From: Tupaia tana
Lineage: Eukaryota > Chordata > Mammalia > Scandentia > Tupaiidae
Assembly: GCA_026018925.1 (NCBI GenBank)
Contig: JAKSZU010000006.1
Location: 193,992,449-194,056,448, forward strand
Length of the DNA: 64,000 nucleotides
Direction of reading: 5' to 3'
The notes under the pieces were generated by a model. That model was given only the letters and a program-made list of their open reading frames with translations, made no database searches and was not told where the DNA came from. Of the stretch, positions 1 through 50,679 are shown piece by piece (position 1 is the first letter of the stretch; each line of letters opens with the position of its first letter). Made by a program: the position numbers and the translations under genes.

Positions 1-2070
1 AATACGGTGCCTCAGGAAGTCGGAGGGCAGAAATAATACCTGAAATTTCGACACCTGCAGTTCCCACAAATGTGCTAATTTTCTAAAGGAAATTCTTTTT
101 TGCATCTACTGTGTTGGGCTCCCAAATAGTATGTTTCATAAAATCCTTTTGTAGGGGTTCTTTTTTTTAAAAAACACATTTCAAATAGTAAAGTTTAAGT
201 TTTAAATTGTTTTGGTCAACAAGGCTAAGGACCAGTTTCACTGCATAAAAAACTATTTAGAACTATGTTTAAAAATACATTTAATTATGTTTACATTTTT
301 TGATAAATTCATTAAGTTTTCATTCCCTGTGATTCTGAAACTTAAAGGGAAAGAAACTTCAAATTAGTAAAATGTTCAGTCTATTTTAAGCACTTGAACT
401 TAGTGATTAAGATCTTTATTTAAAAGTATATTTTATTTATGGAGGGAAAGCCTCTGACCTACACTATTAATCTTTTTTTTAACAGTGCCACTAACTTAGT
501 CAACTTTATAGCTACCCAGATCTCTATCATTACAAGAGTGCCATGTTCTTTTAACTGACTAAAACGTTTAGTTGCTTTTTTAAAAATTATAATCACAAAG
601 CACCATTTTTAAAAAGGTCAGGCATCACATTCACAACTGTCAGTAGTTTTTATAACATATGGGTCATGATGTACTTCGAAATCAAGTACCCAACTAACTT
701 GGAAATAGTCTCTCTCCTATTCCTAGTATTTTTTCTCCTATTTCTATTTTAGAAATTGTATCTGGAAATACATAAATGCGTTTCCTATTGTTAAATGGCA
801 TGGGAACTGTAAAGCTGTTATATTTTTTTCTGATTTATTTCTGTTAACTACTGCACATGTCCTATTTTTAAAATGCCTTTGATAAATGATTTTACTTCTT
901 TAAATTTCAAAGGAGAAATATTCTAAAATTATTTCTCAAATGTCGTAAGAATCCCTCCTTTCCAACTAAAATTGAGCATCTTAGAGTTTAACATTTAATT
1001 TTTTGAGTTATGGGATTTAAAAAAATCACTTCACATATACACTTCGAACTTAAGACTAAAAGTTTCTTAATGAAAGGGGGATAAACTGAGGTAAGCATCA
1101 GTTAGTGAGTCCATAGATGTGGATCCTACAAGTCCATGACCTTTCAAACCCTCAGAGCAGGGCACTGAGCCAATACTTTAAAGATACCATGAAAATGTCG
1201 GTGTCCTACGGCTTAGTAAGCAGCCATGAAGTTAAACCACACCTGGTCAGACGCACAAAACATACAAATCAAATTCCGCCTTATAAGCTGTTGCAACATT
1301 TAAAAATTTTAAATAGAACCTTATCTATGCCCAATGTAAAGAATGCTTCTATGTAAATCTAGGAAAGTTAGCATACAAAGCAGCAGGGCAACAGGGGGTT
1401 CCTGTAACATGATATTCATCAATTTTCCCAGGTGACTATGACCATTTTACACTTACAAAGTTATATGTTTTAGTTGAAGACATTTTTAAGTTTGCATACA
1501 CTGTGTTCTTTCAAGTAAGTCTTTCCAAATCTTTGCTTACATAAGCAGTTAGGAACTGAAATAACTCTGAAGTAGTTACGCAATGTTGTCTAGTAACCAG
1601 GATGAACTGTTGCCACAACATCCACAGAAATTATTCTCTCTGTATCTGCACGTTTACTCTGTCCATGTATTTCGTCAATACGTTAATATTTTCCAGGTAG
1701 TATATACCGTATGACAATCTCCATGAAAGTGTGTGACCTTGTTCTTTCTAAAACCAGTTTGATAAACAATCTTTCCGAAAGAGAAGTCAATGCCCTTGGC
1801 CAAAAAACACACATCTAAATGATATTTAGGAAGGAAGAGTGTGCTTCCCAAAGCTTCAGAAACAGAAGGGTTCTTCTTGCACTGATTCAACCGATTGCTT
1901 TCCAGATCCTAGAACAGAAGATAGGAAAACCACGATTCTTTTTCACTTATCAGCCTGTTTGCCAAAACGATGCTGAGCCAGGAGATATTCTCAGCTATCC
2001 TGAGATTACTCTGGGCTACACCTTACAGTCCCTAGGGAAAGGAGACAGGGAATCCCACAGCTGACATCCA
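1..2070. other. POC1B intron, no feature recognised
   Basis: AT-rich intronic DNA. I looked for the remaining C-terminal POC1B exons on the minus strand and saw none with splice sites. Short open frames here have no family resemblance. Confidence 0.5.
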
Positions 2071-2239
2071 ATCTGTCAGGAAATCCTCTTGGCTCTGCCT
2101 TCAAAATATTTCCAGAATCCAGTGGCTTATCACCACCTCCTCTGCTACCACCCTGAGTCAGGCCACTACTGCCTCCTGTCTGATTATTTCATTAGCTTCC
2201 TAATTAGAATCCTTGTTCCCCTATCACCACCTAGCCTGT

Positions 2240-2715
2240 TCACGCCAGGCTGAACCCATTAAGACATTAAGACATAACTCAGACCACGCTCCTCCTCTGC
2301 ATAAAGTTCTCGCAAGTCTGCCGTCACTCGCAACCTGGATTTCTACCACTGTTCCTACTTACCTGGGGTGACTTTCCCAGGTATCCATGGACTTGCTCCT
2401 TTCATTTCTTAAGTCCTTTAATGTCATCTGTCACATGACTCTTGTTCTGGCTCTTCTACCTAAAATCCCAGCCCTCTTCCTATCCTCTCCCCACCTGCCT
2501 TCAGTGCTGCTTTGGCCTTTGCATTTTCTCAGTCCACTACACTGTATATTATAGTTTATTAACCTGTGAATTTGCCTGTCTGACTAGAATGTAGAATGTA
2601 GGCATCTTTGGGACATGCGTTTTTGTTTCTTTTACTTTCTCTAAAGCCACAAACGGTGAATGGCTCAAAGTAGTCATTCAATAAATATTGAGAGACACAT
2701 TTATGTGAGTGGGCA
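2240..2715 (+). repeat. L2 LINE 3' fragment
   Basis: Contains the degraded L2 tail pattern: cytosine-rich tract, then TGACTAGAATGTAGAATGTAG, and a terminal CAATAAATATTGAG. Confidence 0.6.
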
Positions 2716-2886
2716 TCCAGCCTGGATTCTACCATACCTCCCTTCCATTGAACTAGGCAACTTAAAGACCCCAAACTAGTCTGCTACACTTTTATTACTG
2801 TGGCATGTATCATCAATTGCTCTGAGGCATTTACTAATACCTTCTTTCTCTACCTGGGATGCCCCCAACAAAATGCCATCCATCAA

Positions 2887-3050
2887 AGGTCCCAGTTTTA
2901 CATCCTGAGGTCTCTATGTGCATGCCAGGTGGGTGCCCATGATCCTGGCTGGCTGAGCCTGGAGACGGGATTGTGGCAATGAAGACTTTGTTGGAGGTGC
3001 TTATCTCTTTCTCTTTCTGTTTTCCTCTCACGAAATAAATAATGAAAAAA
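2887..3050 (+). repeat. Second short repeat family, copy 1
   Basis: Shares an ordered series of motifs with 23151-23345: a TCCCA start, CCTCAGGYCTC-like block, CATGCCAG, TGATCYTGG-CTGGCTGA, GATTRTGGC and a pyrimidine-rich end with an A-rich tail. Probably a SINE-like family different from the main one. Confidence 0.5.
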
Positions 3051-4044
3051 AAAAAGGATTTACTCATCTCTGGTTAAAAGTTTTCTTTTAGAAAAGTCCT
3101 CTAATTTCCTCCAGCCCATTAATGATCTTTTCTGAGTGCTCAAACAACTTTTCATTGATAATCACCTACATGTAAGCTCTAGTATATAGAAACTGACATT
3201 TATATTTTGATTATTTCTGTCTACACCTCCCCAGCATCTCATGTAATGGCTTCATACAGTATGTCTTTAAATATTTTGACTGGTGAAGCAACGAAAGACT
3301 GTAGACTTTTGGATTTTTCTACAATGTAATTGTGAGTTCTCAGCTTAACATAAATAATTAATGTGACCTGAAATACTGTCCTTAATTCTAAGAAAGGCAT
3401 GCATGTTTTGTTCATATGCTGTGTGGTTGCCAGGATGAAGATGAGCACACTGTGTCAGCGATGTCAGAAGAGCCCAGTATTTTCACAAAGGAACAACTGC
3501 AAGATTATCAACTCCATTTTGTTCATTTGTAGAACAAATAATAATAAGATACATTGAAATGTAAGACTATAATAATTCAAAAAAAATTCACTGAAAAATA
3601 ACAAAATTTTTAATGATCTTAAAGTATTTTAAAATAAATTTTACTTAAAAGAAAACCTTGTATAAGGATATGGAAGAGAAATTCTTGTCCTGTTTGCCTT
3701 TTAGGGGAAGTGGTGGAAGAGGAGGGGTTTGGAACATCCCATGTAGCCACATCACATGTCAATGCTAATGCTAAATGTCCTAGCACAGTTCTCATGACAG
3801 AATCCTGGTCTAGTTACAACTAAGTAAGTGAAAACATTAAAGACTCAAGTGAAATCTTGAAGTAAAAAAAAAAAAAAAAAAAATTTAGGAAATCAGTACA
3901 TAACAAGTGACAATATAATCAGAAAAAAGAATAGGGAACTTGAAAACTTCATATTTTAAAATTAAGTCTATATGACACAGAGTTTCTCTTTACACCATTT
4001 AAAAACAAACAATCAATCAAACATAGCTTTAGAAATGCAGAATG

Positions 4045-4300
4045 GGGGCCTGCTTTGAGGCCTGGTGGCTAACGTGCTGGATCTCACATGGCTGACTAAG
4101 CAGTTCAAGGTCTGGATCTAGCGCTTCTGAAACATGTCAGTACATGTGAGTACATGCCCAAAATATCCTGAAAGGAAAGGGAGATGGAGGAGAAGGGATC
4201 ATGGTGATCACTCCCACTGAGGAGTGTTTTCATTTCTCCCTCCTTCTCACTGAGGAGCATATGCACCCACTAGCCAAAACAAAACAAAACAAAACAAAAA
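4045..4300 (+). mobile_element. tRNA-derived SINE, diverged
   Basis: Head GGTGGCTAACGTGCTGG, body GGAGATGGAGGAGAAGGGAT and an (AAAAC)n tail. Imperfect flanking repeat AATGCAGAATGG / AATTGCAGATTGG. Confidence 0.8.
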
Positions 4301-4590
4301 TTGCAGATTGGCAACATCTTATTTCGATTCCCCCAAATTGTATCAGATTTCCTGCCTGGCATTGGAGACTCCAGTATAAACCATAAGGATACCAAGGATT
4401 ACAATGTATGCCTTAATTTCTTCTCCGTAGCAAAAAGACATCAGAGCATAGATAAGATATTATTACACATAGGTCTCCAAAGCATCCTGAATATAATGCT
4501 AAATTGAGCGAAACAGGATCAGAAGCCAACTATTTTCTGAAACCTTAACAAAACTGCTTTTAATCTACTAAAATATAAGACAAATTAAGA

Positions 4591-4838
4591 TTTTCTTTAA
4601 AGGATATTTGCCACAGGGTGTGTGTACTTGCCAGAGAGAGAAAATAAAAGAGAAAGTGAGAAATCACCCTCTGGGGGAATGGCCACGCTTTGATCCCTTC
4701 TCCTTCATTCTCCTCCTGGATTTTGGGCATCCACACACACGTTCCCAGGGTGAGTTTCAAGCTGTCAAGTCCAGGACTTGCACTATGGTCGGTCATAAAG
4801 GAGTCCAGCTCCTTAACCACCATGCCACCTGCTGGCCC
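4591..4838 (-). mobile_element. tRNA-derived SINE, older subfamily
   Basis: Reverse-orientation copy ending CCATGCCACCTGCTGGCCC. Flanked by AGACAAATTAAGA (4578) and AGACAGATTGAGA (4839), an 11/13 target duplication. Confidence 0.85.
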
Positions 4839-5262
4839 AGACAGATTGAGACTTGAAGATTTTTTTTTTTTTTTTATATCTCATCTTGATTAAATTTCTA
4901 AGGACATTTTCTTCTAGTCTACAATAACATCCAAAAAGTAACAGTAACCACACTAAGAAAAATAAAAACTACCTTTAAACACTGCTTTTTTTTAACTTTA
5001 AAATTTCCCCTGGGGTATTATAAGAATATGCAAAAATTTCAGTCTACACCAAAAATATTCAATCCAACATTTATGCCAAAGCAGAAATAAATCTTTACAA
5101 CTATGTACGATTTGTTGTGCAGAAGCAAAATAAAAATAGTTAATGTATGGAAGAGACTATATCGGCACTACATAAATTGGAAGGCAAACAGTTACAGAAG
5201 TAATTTCACTTTTAGTTTTTTAACCAATTACCTATCAGTAAACTAAACGATGTATGCATTGA

Positions 5263-5538
5263 GCGACCAGCAGATGGCATAGCGGGTACATCACGGAACT
5301 CCCATGTGGCCAACTGCAGTTTGAGTCCTGGACCCAGTCAATGGCTTCAAACTCACAAGTGAGTGTGTATGCGCGCGTGCCTGAAATCCTGACAGGAGAA
5401 TGGAGGAGAAGGAATGTGGTGTGGCCATCCCCCCTGGGGGGTGATTTCTCACTTTCTGTCTCTCTGTCTCTCTGGGGAGCATATCGGCCCTTATAGCAAA
5501 AATCTCTTGCTCTCCCAAAAAAAAAAAAAAAAAAAAAA
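5263..5538 (+). mobile_element. tRNA-derived SINE, full length
   Basis: Head GACCAGCAGATGGCATAGCG, body GAGAATGGAGGAGAAGG, then CT-rich region and A(22). Perfect duplication GTATGCATTGA at 5252-5262 and 5539-5549. Confidence 0.92.
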
Positions 5539-5549
5539 GTATGCATTGA

Positions 5550-45510
<39,961 letters not shown>

Positions 45511-45734
45511 TTACAATGCAAACATATCCATGTCTTATTACAATGGGCAGCATATCTAGTAACAAGGCATCCAGGTAGTAAGTGCTGGAGGTTATGAGGC
45601 TGACCAGATTAATAGCAAAAATATTTTAAAGAGATACTCAATCCTATGCCACTAATATGCGAGCGTGACTGTGTCCCATATAACCACACAGCAGGTACTG
45701 ATTAGCGTTTCATAACTATTTATTTACTAGAAGA

Positions 45735-45840
45735 AGCCAGCATAGTATAACAGAGGGTACACTGGGCTAGAACTCAGTTCTGTCTCTCACTCTCTCGGTA
45801 CTGGGCATGTTACTTAACATCAGTGTCATGAGGACTGAAT
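45735..45840 (+). repeat. MIR fragment
   Basis: AGCATAGTATAACAGAGGGT then GGGCATGTTACTTAACATCA follow the MIR 5' half. Confidence 0.55.
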
Positions 45841-45944
45841 ATTTTCCCTCACAGGGGTGTATAGAATGATTTTAAAAACTGTTCATGCAAAATAATTCCA
45901 CAATTAGAAAAAAATGATAGGAATCATACAAATAACATGAATAT

Positions 45945-46270
45945 ACCCTTTATTGAAATTCACCTATAATATTTTTGTCCCTTTCTGTTGATGTGTGTGC
46001 ACGCACATGTATGCACACACACTGTACATGAATATATGTGTCCACACATAAACACACACTTTTTTTCCTGAATTATTTGGGAGATGGTTGTATATATCAT
46101 GGCACCTTCATTCCTGAATATTTCAGTATGTTTTTCCTTAGAATAAGTTTATTCCCTTATATACCTTTAGCACAGTTATCAGCTTCAGGAAATTTGTCAT
46201 AGACATTATAGTTTAATCTACCAACTGTATTCTTCCTTTGTCAACTGATCCAGTAATGCCTCTATGGCTG
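45945..46270 (+). mobile_element. Old L1 3'UTR-type fragment
   Basis: TTCCTGAATATTTCAGTATG and CAGTTATCAGCTTCAGGAAA match the same ancient L1-linked sequence seen at 54955-56100. Confidence 0.5.
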
Positions 46271-47029
46271 GATAAGATGATCTTAAACATCCTTTTCTCT
46301 TCTGCAATTTTATAATATTTGATGATTGATTAATAAGAGTCACATGTATCAGAATTAGTGTAAGCCTTTAGGAGAAAGAAACCAAATGGTAGAAATAAAT
46401 GTCTTGGCAAAGAATGAACAAATAAATGTGAGATAGGTCTAACTCTTGTCTAAAAACCAAAAATTATTATATGCAATAGCACCAAAATAGCTTCAAGCAT
46501 AAAAGCCAAAAAATTGAGACTCATTAAATCTAGATTATAGAATTCTTAGGAAAATATGCAACTTTATGAACTTAAATTATAATTAATATGAACAGTAGTG
46601 TAGAAATGGGGCCTGGCTACATAAGTAAGCACTTTAGCCAGCATACACAATTTGTTTGAATTTAGCCTGTGCATTGTTTCTATATAAAATAGTTAAAAAT
46701 GAGCTCATAAGTTTTGAAACTACAATGGTGCTTCCCACCCTTTTAAAAAGAAAGTACGAGAAGTTTACATTCAACCATAGCTCACCTAGGTTATTAAATA
46801 TTTATATCAGGGTCTAAATTTTGGGGGGCTAAAATAGACAAAACAGAAAAAATAATGAATTATCATACACATTATACTTAAGATCCTATTTGTGTTTTAT
46901 GAATTATGCAGAAAATGAGATATTAAGATACAATCCCTCCCCTCAAAGAATCATAGCATATTAAGGGAGACATCGTTAATGACATCATACATATATGGAG
47001 GGCTTTTCTATATTATTTACTCATTTGTG
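46270..47029. other. POC1B intron, no feature recognised
   Basis: AT-rich, nothing identified. Confidence 0.3.
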
Positions 47030-47420
47030 TTAGATGAGATGATTGAACGGTCCTTTCTGAGGAAAGGACATTTGAGCAGAGAGCTGAGTGAAACAAGGAC
47101 TGATCCAGGCTAAGATGTGGAGAAGGAGCACTCCAGGCAGAAGGAACCACACGTGCGAAAGCCTGAAATGACACCGCGGCGGGAAGACTGAAGAACTGTA
47201 AGGAGGTCGGTATGCCCACAGTGGAGGGGAGACAAAGAGGGTGACGGGAGAGAAGTCTGGAGGGTGGCAGACATCAGACAAGGAGCCAGGGGGACAGGTG
47301 TATATTTTATTTTAAGTGCAGTGGCAAACCACTACAGGTTTTTGGACTGGAGGACATTCTGTGATCTAGTTTAAGATACCTGTCACTCTGAGAATGATAT
47401 TTCATGATCTGATTTAAGAT
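47030..47420 (+). repeat. Ancient interspersed repeat, left part
   Basis: GACATTTGAGCAGAGAGCTG, GAGCACTCCAGGCAGAAGG and GGCAAACCACTACAGGTTTT belong to a common mammalian relic I do not name. Its continuation appears at 49020-49184 and 53196-53500. Confidence 0.5.
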
Positions 47421-47479
47421 AACTTTCACTTTGACAAGATCTTTCCAAAAAAATTTTGTTGATCCAAATGAATATTCAT

Positions 47480-47740
47480 AGGGGCCAGTGGATGACGTAG
47501 CAATTCCGTTGCTGGACTCCCATGTGGCTGACCGCAGTGCAAGTCCTGGACCCCGTGGCTTGAAAATCATGCTGGGCATGTGTGTGCCAAGAGGAGAATG
47601 GAGGAGAAGGGACTGCGGTGTGGCTATTACCCCAGGAGGTGAATTCTTACTTTTTCTCTCACTGTCTGCCTCTGTTTCTCTGTTTCCCTCTCCCCCTGCA
47701 AGCATACACACCCTAAGGCAAAAAACTCTAAAAAAAAATT
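47480..47740 (+). mobile_element. tRNA-derived SINE, full length
   Basis: Head GGGGCCAGTGGATGACGTAG, body AAGAGGAGAATGGAGGAGAA, A(9) tail. Confidence 0.88.
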
Positions 47741-49015
47741 CCATGCAGACTGTAAAACTAAATGTGATAAATAAAACAGCAAACTTAAAAGAAAACATGA
47801 CCTTGAGGTAGGCAAAGCTGGCTAAACAAGATCTGAAAATTATTAACTATAGAGGAAAAGAATGATAGTTTTGTACTATCTGAAATTAAGAAACTCTGTT
47901 CATTGGAAGACACCACTAATCCAGTTAGCAAGCCACAGAGTGGGAGAAGATATATCCAATACATAGCAAAGTGTGCACATGAAGAATCTATTTTTTTTTT
48001 TTTTTTGGAGAGGTTTTTTGCTATAGGGCACATGTGCTCGCCAGAAAGACAGAAAGAGACAGAAAGACAGAAAGTGAGAAATCACCCCCGAGGGGGGGAT
48101 GGCCAGGCTGCAATCCCTTCTCCTCCATTCTCCTCTTGGGATCTTGGGCACAAGTGCCCAGCGTGAGTTTAAGCCACCGGGTTCAGGACTAGAACCGCTG
48201 TTGACTACATGGGAGTCCAGTGACGTAGCCATTACGCCAACTGCTGGTCCCCAGAATCTATTTTTAAAATCCTACAAATCAATAAGAAAAGGCACACTAA
48301 CACTGGCTAAAATAAAATAAAACCAGAAATAAGGCAAAGGGCTCAAACAGGAACTTCATAAAAGGGGATATCCGAGTGCCAATAAACATATGAAGAGGTG
48401 CTTGATTTTATTAGTAACCAGGAAAATGTAAATTAATATCAGGAGATATCACTACATACTCATCAGAACTGTTACAGTGAAAAAGATAAGTAACACCAAA
48501 TCTTAGTGAGGATGTGGAACAACTCTCATATAATGCTGGTGGAAACAACCACTTTGGGGAAACTGTTTTGAAATTTCTATGGAAGTTGAAGTTGCACTTA
48601 CCATTTGACTCAGCAATTCCATTCCTGGGTATAGATCCAACAGAGACTCTTAACTATCTATGTTTAGCAAAAGACATGTACAATAATCTTAACAGCAGTA
48701 CTATTTAAAATAGACCCAAACTAGAAACCCAACTATCCATCAAAGTGAAACAGATACATACATTGCGATATACTTATGCTGTCTACATCTGGTATAATTA
48801 AATTTCATTATGAAGTATAAGAAGCAGCCAAACTATCTGCTTATTAGAAATAAGCAGAGATTATTTGGATGGCAGGGAGGGAGGACATGGCTGGAAAGGA
48901 ACACGGAGGATTCTGGAGGAACTGGTAATGTTATGTTTCCTGCCCAGGAGACTGGCTAAATAGATATATCACTCTGAAAATTCTGGAAGCTGTAAAATTA
49001 TGATTCATGCAACTT
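47741..49015 (+). mobile_element. Old L1 (L1M-type) 3' fragment
   Basis: TGACCTTGAGGTAGGCAAAG, AGCAAGCCACAGAGTGGGAG, CAGCAATTCCATTCCTGGGT and ATCCATCAAAGTGAAACAGA track the L1 ORF2 end. No open frame. The SINE at 47996 is inserted in it. Confidence 0.8.
47996..48252 (-). mobile_element. tRNA-derived SINE, young
   Basis: Reverse copy in the old L1. Duplication AGAATCTATTTTT at 47983-47995 and 48253-48265. Confidence 0.95.
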
Positions 49016-49019
49016 TAGG

Positions 49020-49184
49020 TCTTAAAAACAAAAACAAAAAATATCACTCTAGCTGTGGTGTGGAGCATATATAGGAGGCAGGGGGACAGAACTGAAGACA
49101 GAAATCAACTAGGAGGTTATTGCAATAATCCAGTCAGGAAAGGGCTGATGCATACCATGGAAGTGCAGAAAAGAGTCAAAATCA
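49020..49184 (+). repeat. Ancient interspersed repeat, middle part
   Basis: TATCACTCTAGCTGTGGTGT and GGAGGTTATTGCAATAATCC continue the relic begun at 47030. The CBLL1 retrocopy is inserted at its right end. Confidence 0.5.
49169..49184 (+). repeat. 5' target-site duplication of the CBLL1 retrocopy
   Basis: AAAAGAGTCAAAATCA, identical to 53180-53195 directly after the poly(A) run. The A-rich start fits an L1 endonuclease site. Confidence 0.93.
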
Positions 49185-49202
49185 GACCCTGCGAGCCGAA
49201 TC

Positions 49203-50102
49203 ATGGATCACACTGACAATGAGTTACAAGGCACTAATAGTTCCGGATCCTTGGGTGGTCTTGATGTTCGAAGACGAATTCCTATAAAGCTCATCTCCAA
49301 ACAAGCCAACAAAGCCAAACCTGCACCTCGGACTCAGAGGACTATCAACAGGATGCCTGCAAAGGCTCCCCCTGGTGACGAAGAAGGATTTGATTATAAT
49401 GAAGAAGAACGGTATGACTGTAAAGGGGGCGAACTATTTGGAAATCAGCGAAGATTTCCTGGACACCTTTTTTGGGACTTTCAGATAAACATCTTAGGTG
49501 AAAAGGATGATACACCAGTTCATTTCTGTGACAAATGTGGATTACCAATTAAAATCTATGGACGAATGATTCCATGCAAGCATGTTTTTTGCTATGACTG
49601 TGCTATTTTACATGAAAAAAAGGGAGATAAGATGTGTCCAGGCTGTAGCGATCCTGTGCAGCGAATTGAGCAGTGTACACGAGGTTCCCTCTTCATGTGT
49701 AGCATTGTTCAAGGGTGCAAGAGAACGTATTTATCTCAGAGAGACTTACAGGCGCATATCAACCATCGCCATATGAGAGCTGGAAAACCTGTTACCCGTG
49801 CTTCACTTGAAAATGTTCATCCTCCTATTGCCCCACCACCAGCTGAAATCCCTGATCGTTTTATAATGCCACCAGACAAGCATCATATGAGCCATATTCC
49901 GCCAAAGCAGCACATCATGATGCCACCTCCTCCTTTGCAACATGTGCCACATGAGCACTATAATCAACCACATGAGGATATTCGTGCTCCCCCGGCAGAA
50001 TTGTCCATGGCTCCGCCTCCACCTCGTTCGGTCAGTCAGGAAACCTTTCGTATTTCAACAAGAAAACACAGCAATTTAATAACCGTCCCCTATTCAGGAT
50101 GA
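49203..50102 (+). CDS. Open N-terminal part of the CBLL1 retrocopy (299 codons)
   Basis: ATG at 49203 opens a 299-codon frame identical in layout to Hakai. The RING finger has C109, C112, C125, H127, C130, C133, C145 and C148. The adjoining atypical C2H2 element (C166, C172, H185, H190) belongs to the Hakai phosphotyrosine-binding (HYB) dimer region. The start of the proline-rich part follows. The frame ends three residues after the one-base insertion (YSG stop). All zinc ligands are kept, so a product lacking the proline-rich C-terminus is possible. No promoter was identified and expression is unknown. Confidence 0.6.
   Translation: MDHTDNELQGTNSSGSLGGLDVRRRIPIKLISKQANKAKPAPRTQRTINRMPAKAPPGDEEGFDYNEEERYDCKGGELFGNQRRFPGHLFWDFQINILGEKDDTPVHFCDKCGLPIKIYGRMIPCKHVFCYDCAILHEKKGDKMCPGCSDPVQRIEQCTRGSLFMCSIVQGCKRTYLSQRDLQAHINHRHMRAGKPVTRASLENVHPPIAPPPAEIPDRFIMPPDKHHMSHIPPKQHIMMPPPPLQHVPHEHYNQPHEDIRAPPAELSMAPPPPRSVSQETFRISTRKHSNLITVPYSG
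50087..50090 (+). other. Frameshifting extra base in CBLL1 retrocopy
   Basis: A run of four C where the parental codon arrangement (ACC GTC CCT ATT CAG) requires three C before TATT. Downstream, the +1 frame stays open from 50092 to the stop at 50677-50679 (195 residues plus stop), rich in Pro and His and ending TRYRPYYQ like CBLL1. Confidence 0.9.
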
Positions 50103-50679
50103 CTCAAATTCAGGTGCTAGAGAACCACCACCTCCTGCCCCAGCACCTGCTCACCATCATCCTGAATATCAGGGTCAACCAGTGGTATCGCACCCTCATC
50201 ATATTATGCCTCCACAGCAACATTATGCACCACCCCCACCTCCTCCACCACCAATAAGCCATCCAATGCCACATCCTCCCCAGGCCGCAGGTACTCCTCA
50301 CTTGGTATATAGCCAAGCTCCACCTCCACCAATGACCTCTGCTCCACCACCAATAACCCCTCCCCCTGGACATATCATTGCCCAGATGCCACCTTATATG
50401 AATCATCCTCCTCCAGGACCTCCCCCACCTCAACATGGTGGTCCGCCTGTAACTGCACCCCCCCCTCACCATTATAATCCTAACTCTTTACCCCAGTTCA
50501 CTGAAGATCAAGGAACTCTGAGCCCTCCATTTACACAGCCAGGGGGAATGAGCCCTGGTATATGGCCTGCACCAAGAGGGCCACCACCACCTCCACGAAT
50601 GCAGGGTCCGCCTTCTCAAACCCCACTTCCTGGACCACATCATCCAGATCAGACAAGATATAGACCGTATTACCAATGA

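Noticed and set aside
50110..50472. 120-codon open frame on the minus strand rich in Trp and Arg
   Set aside because: It is the reverse-strand shadow of the proline- and histidine-rich part of the CBLL1 copy.
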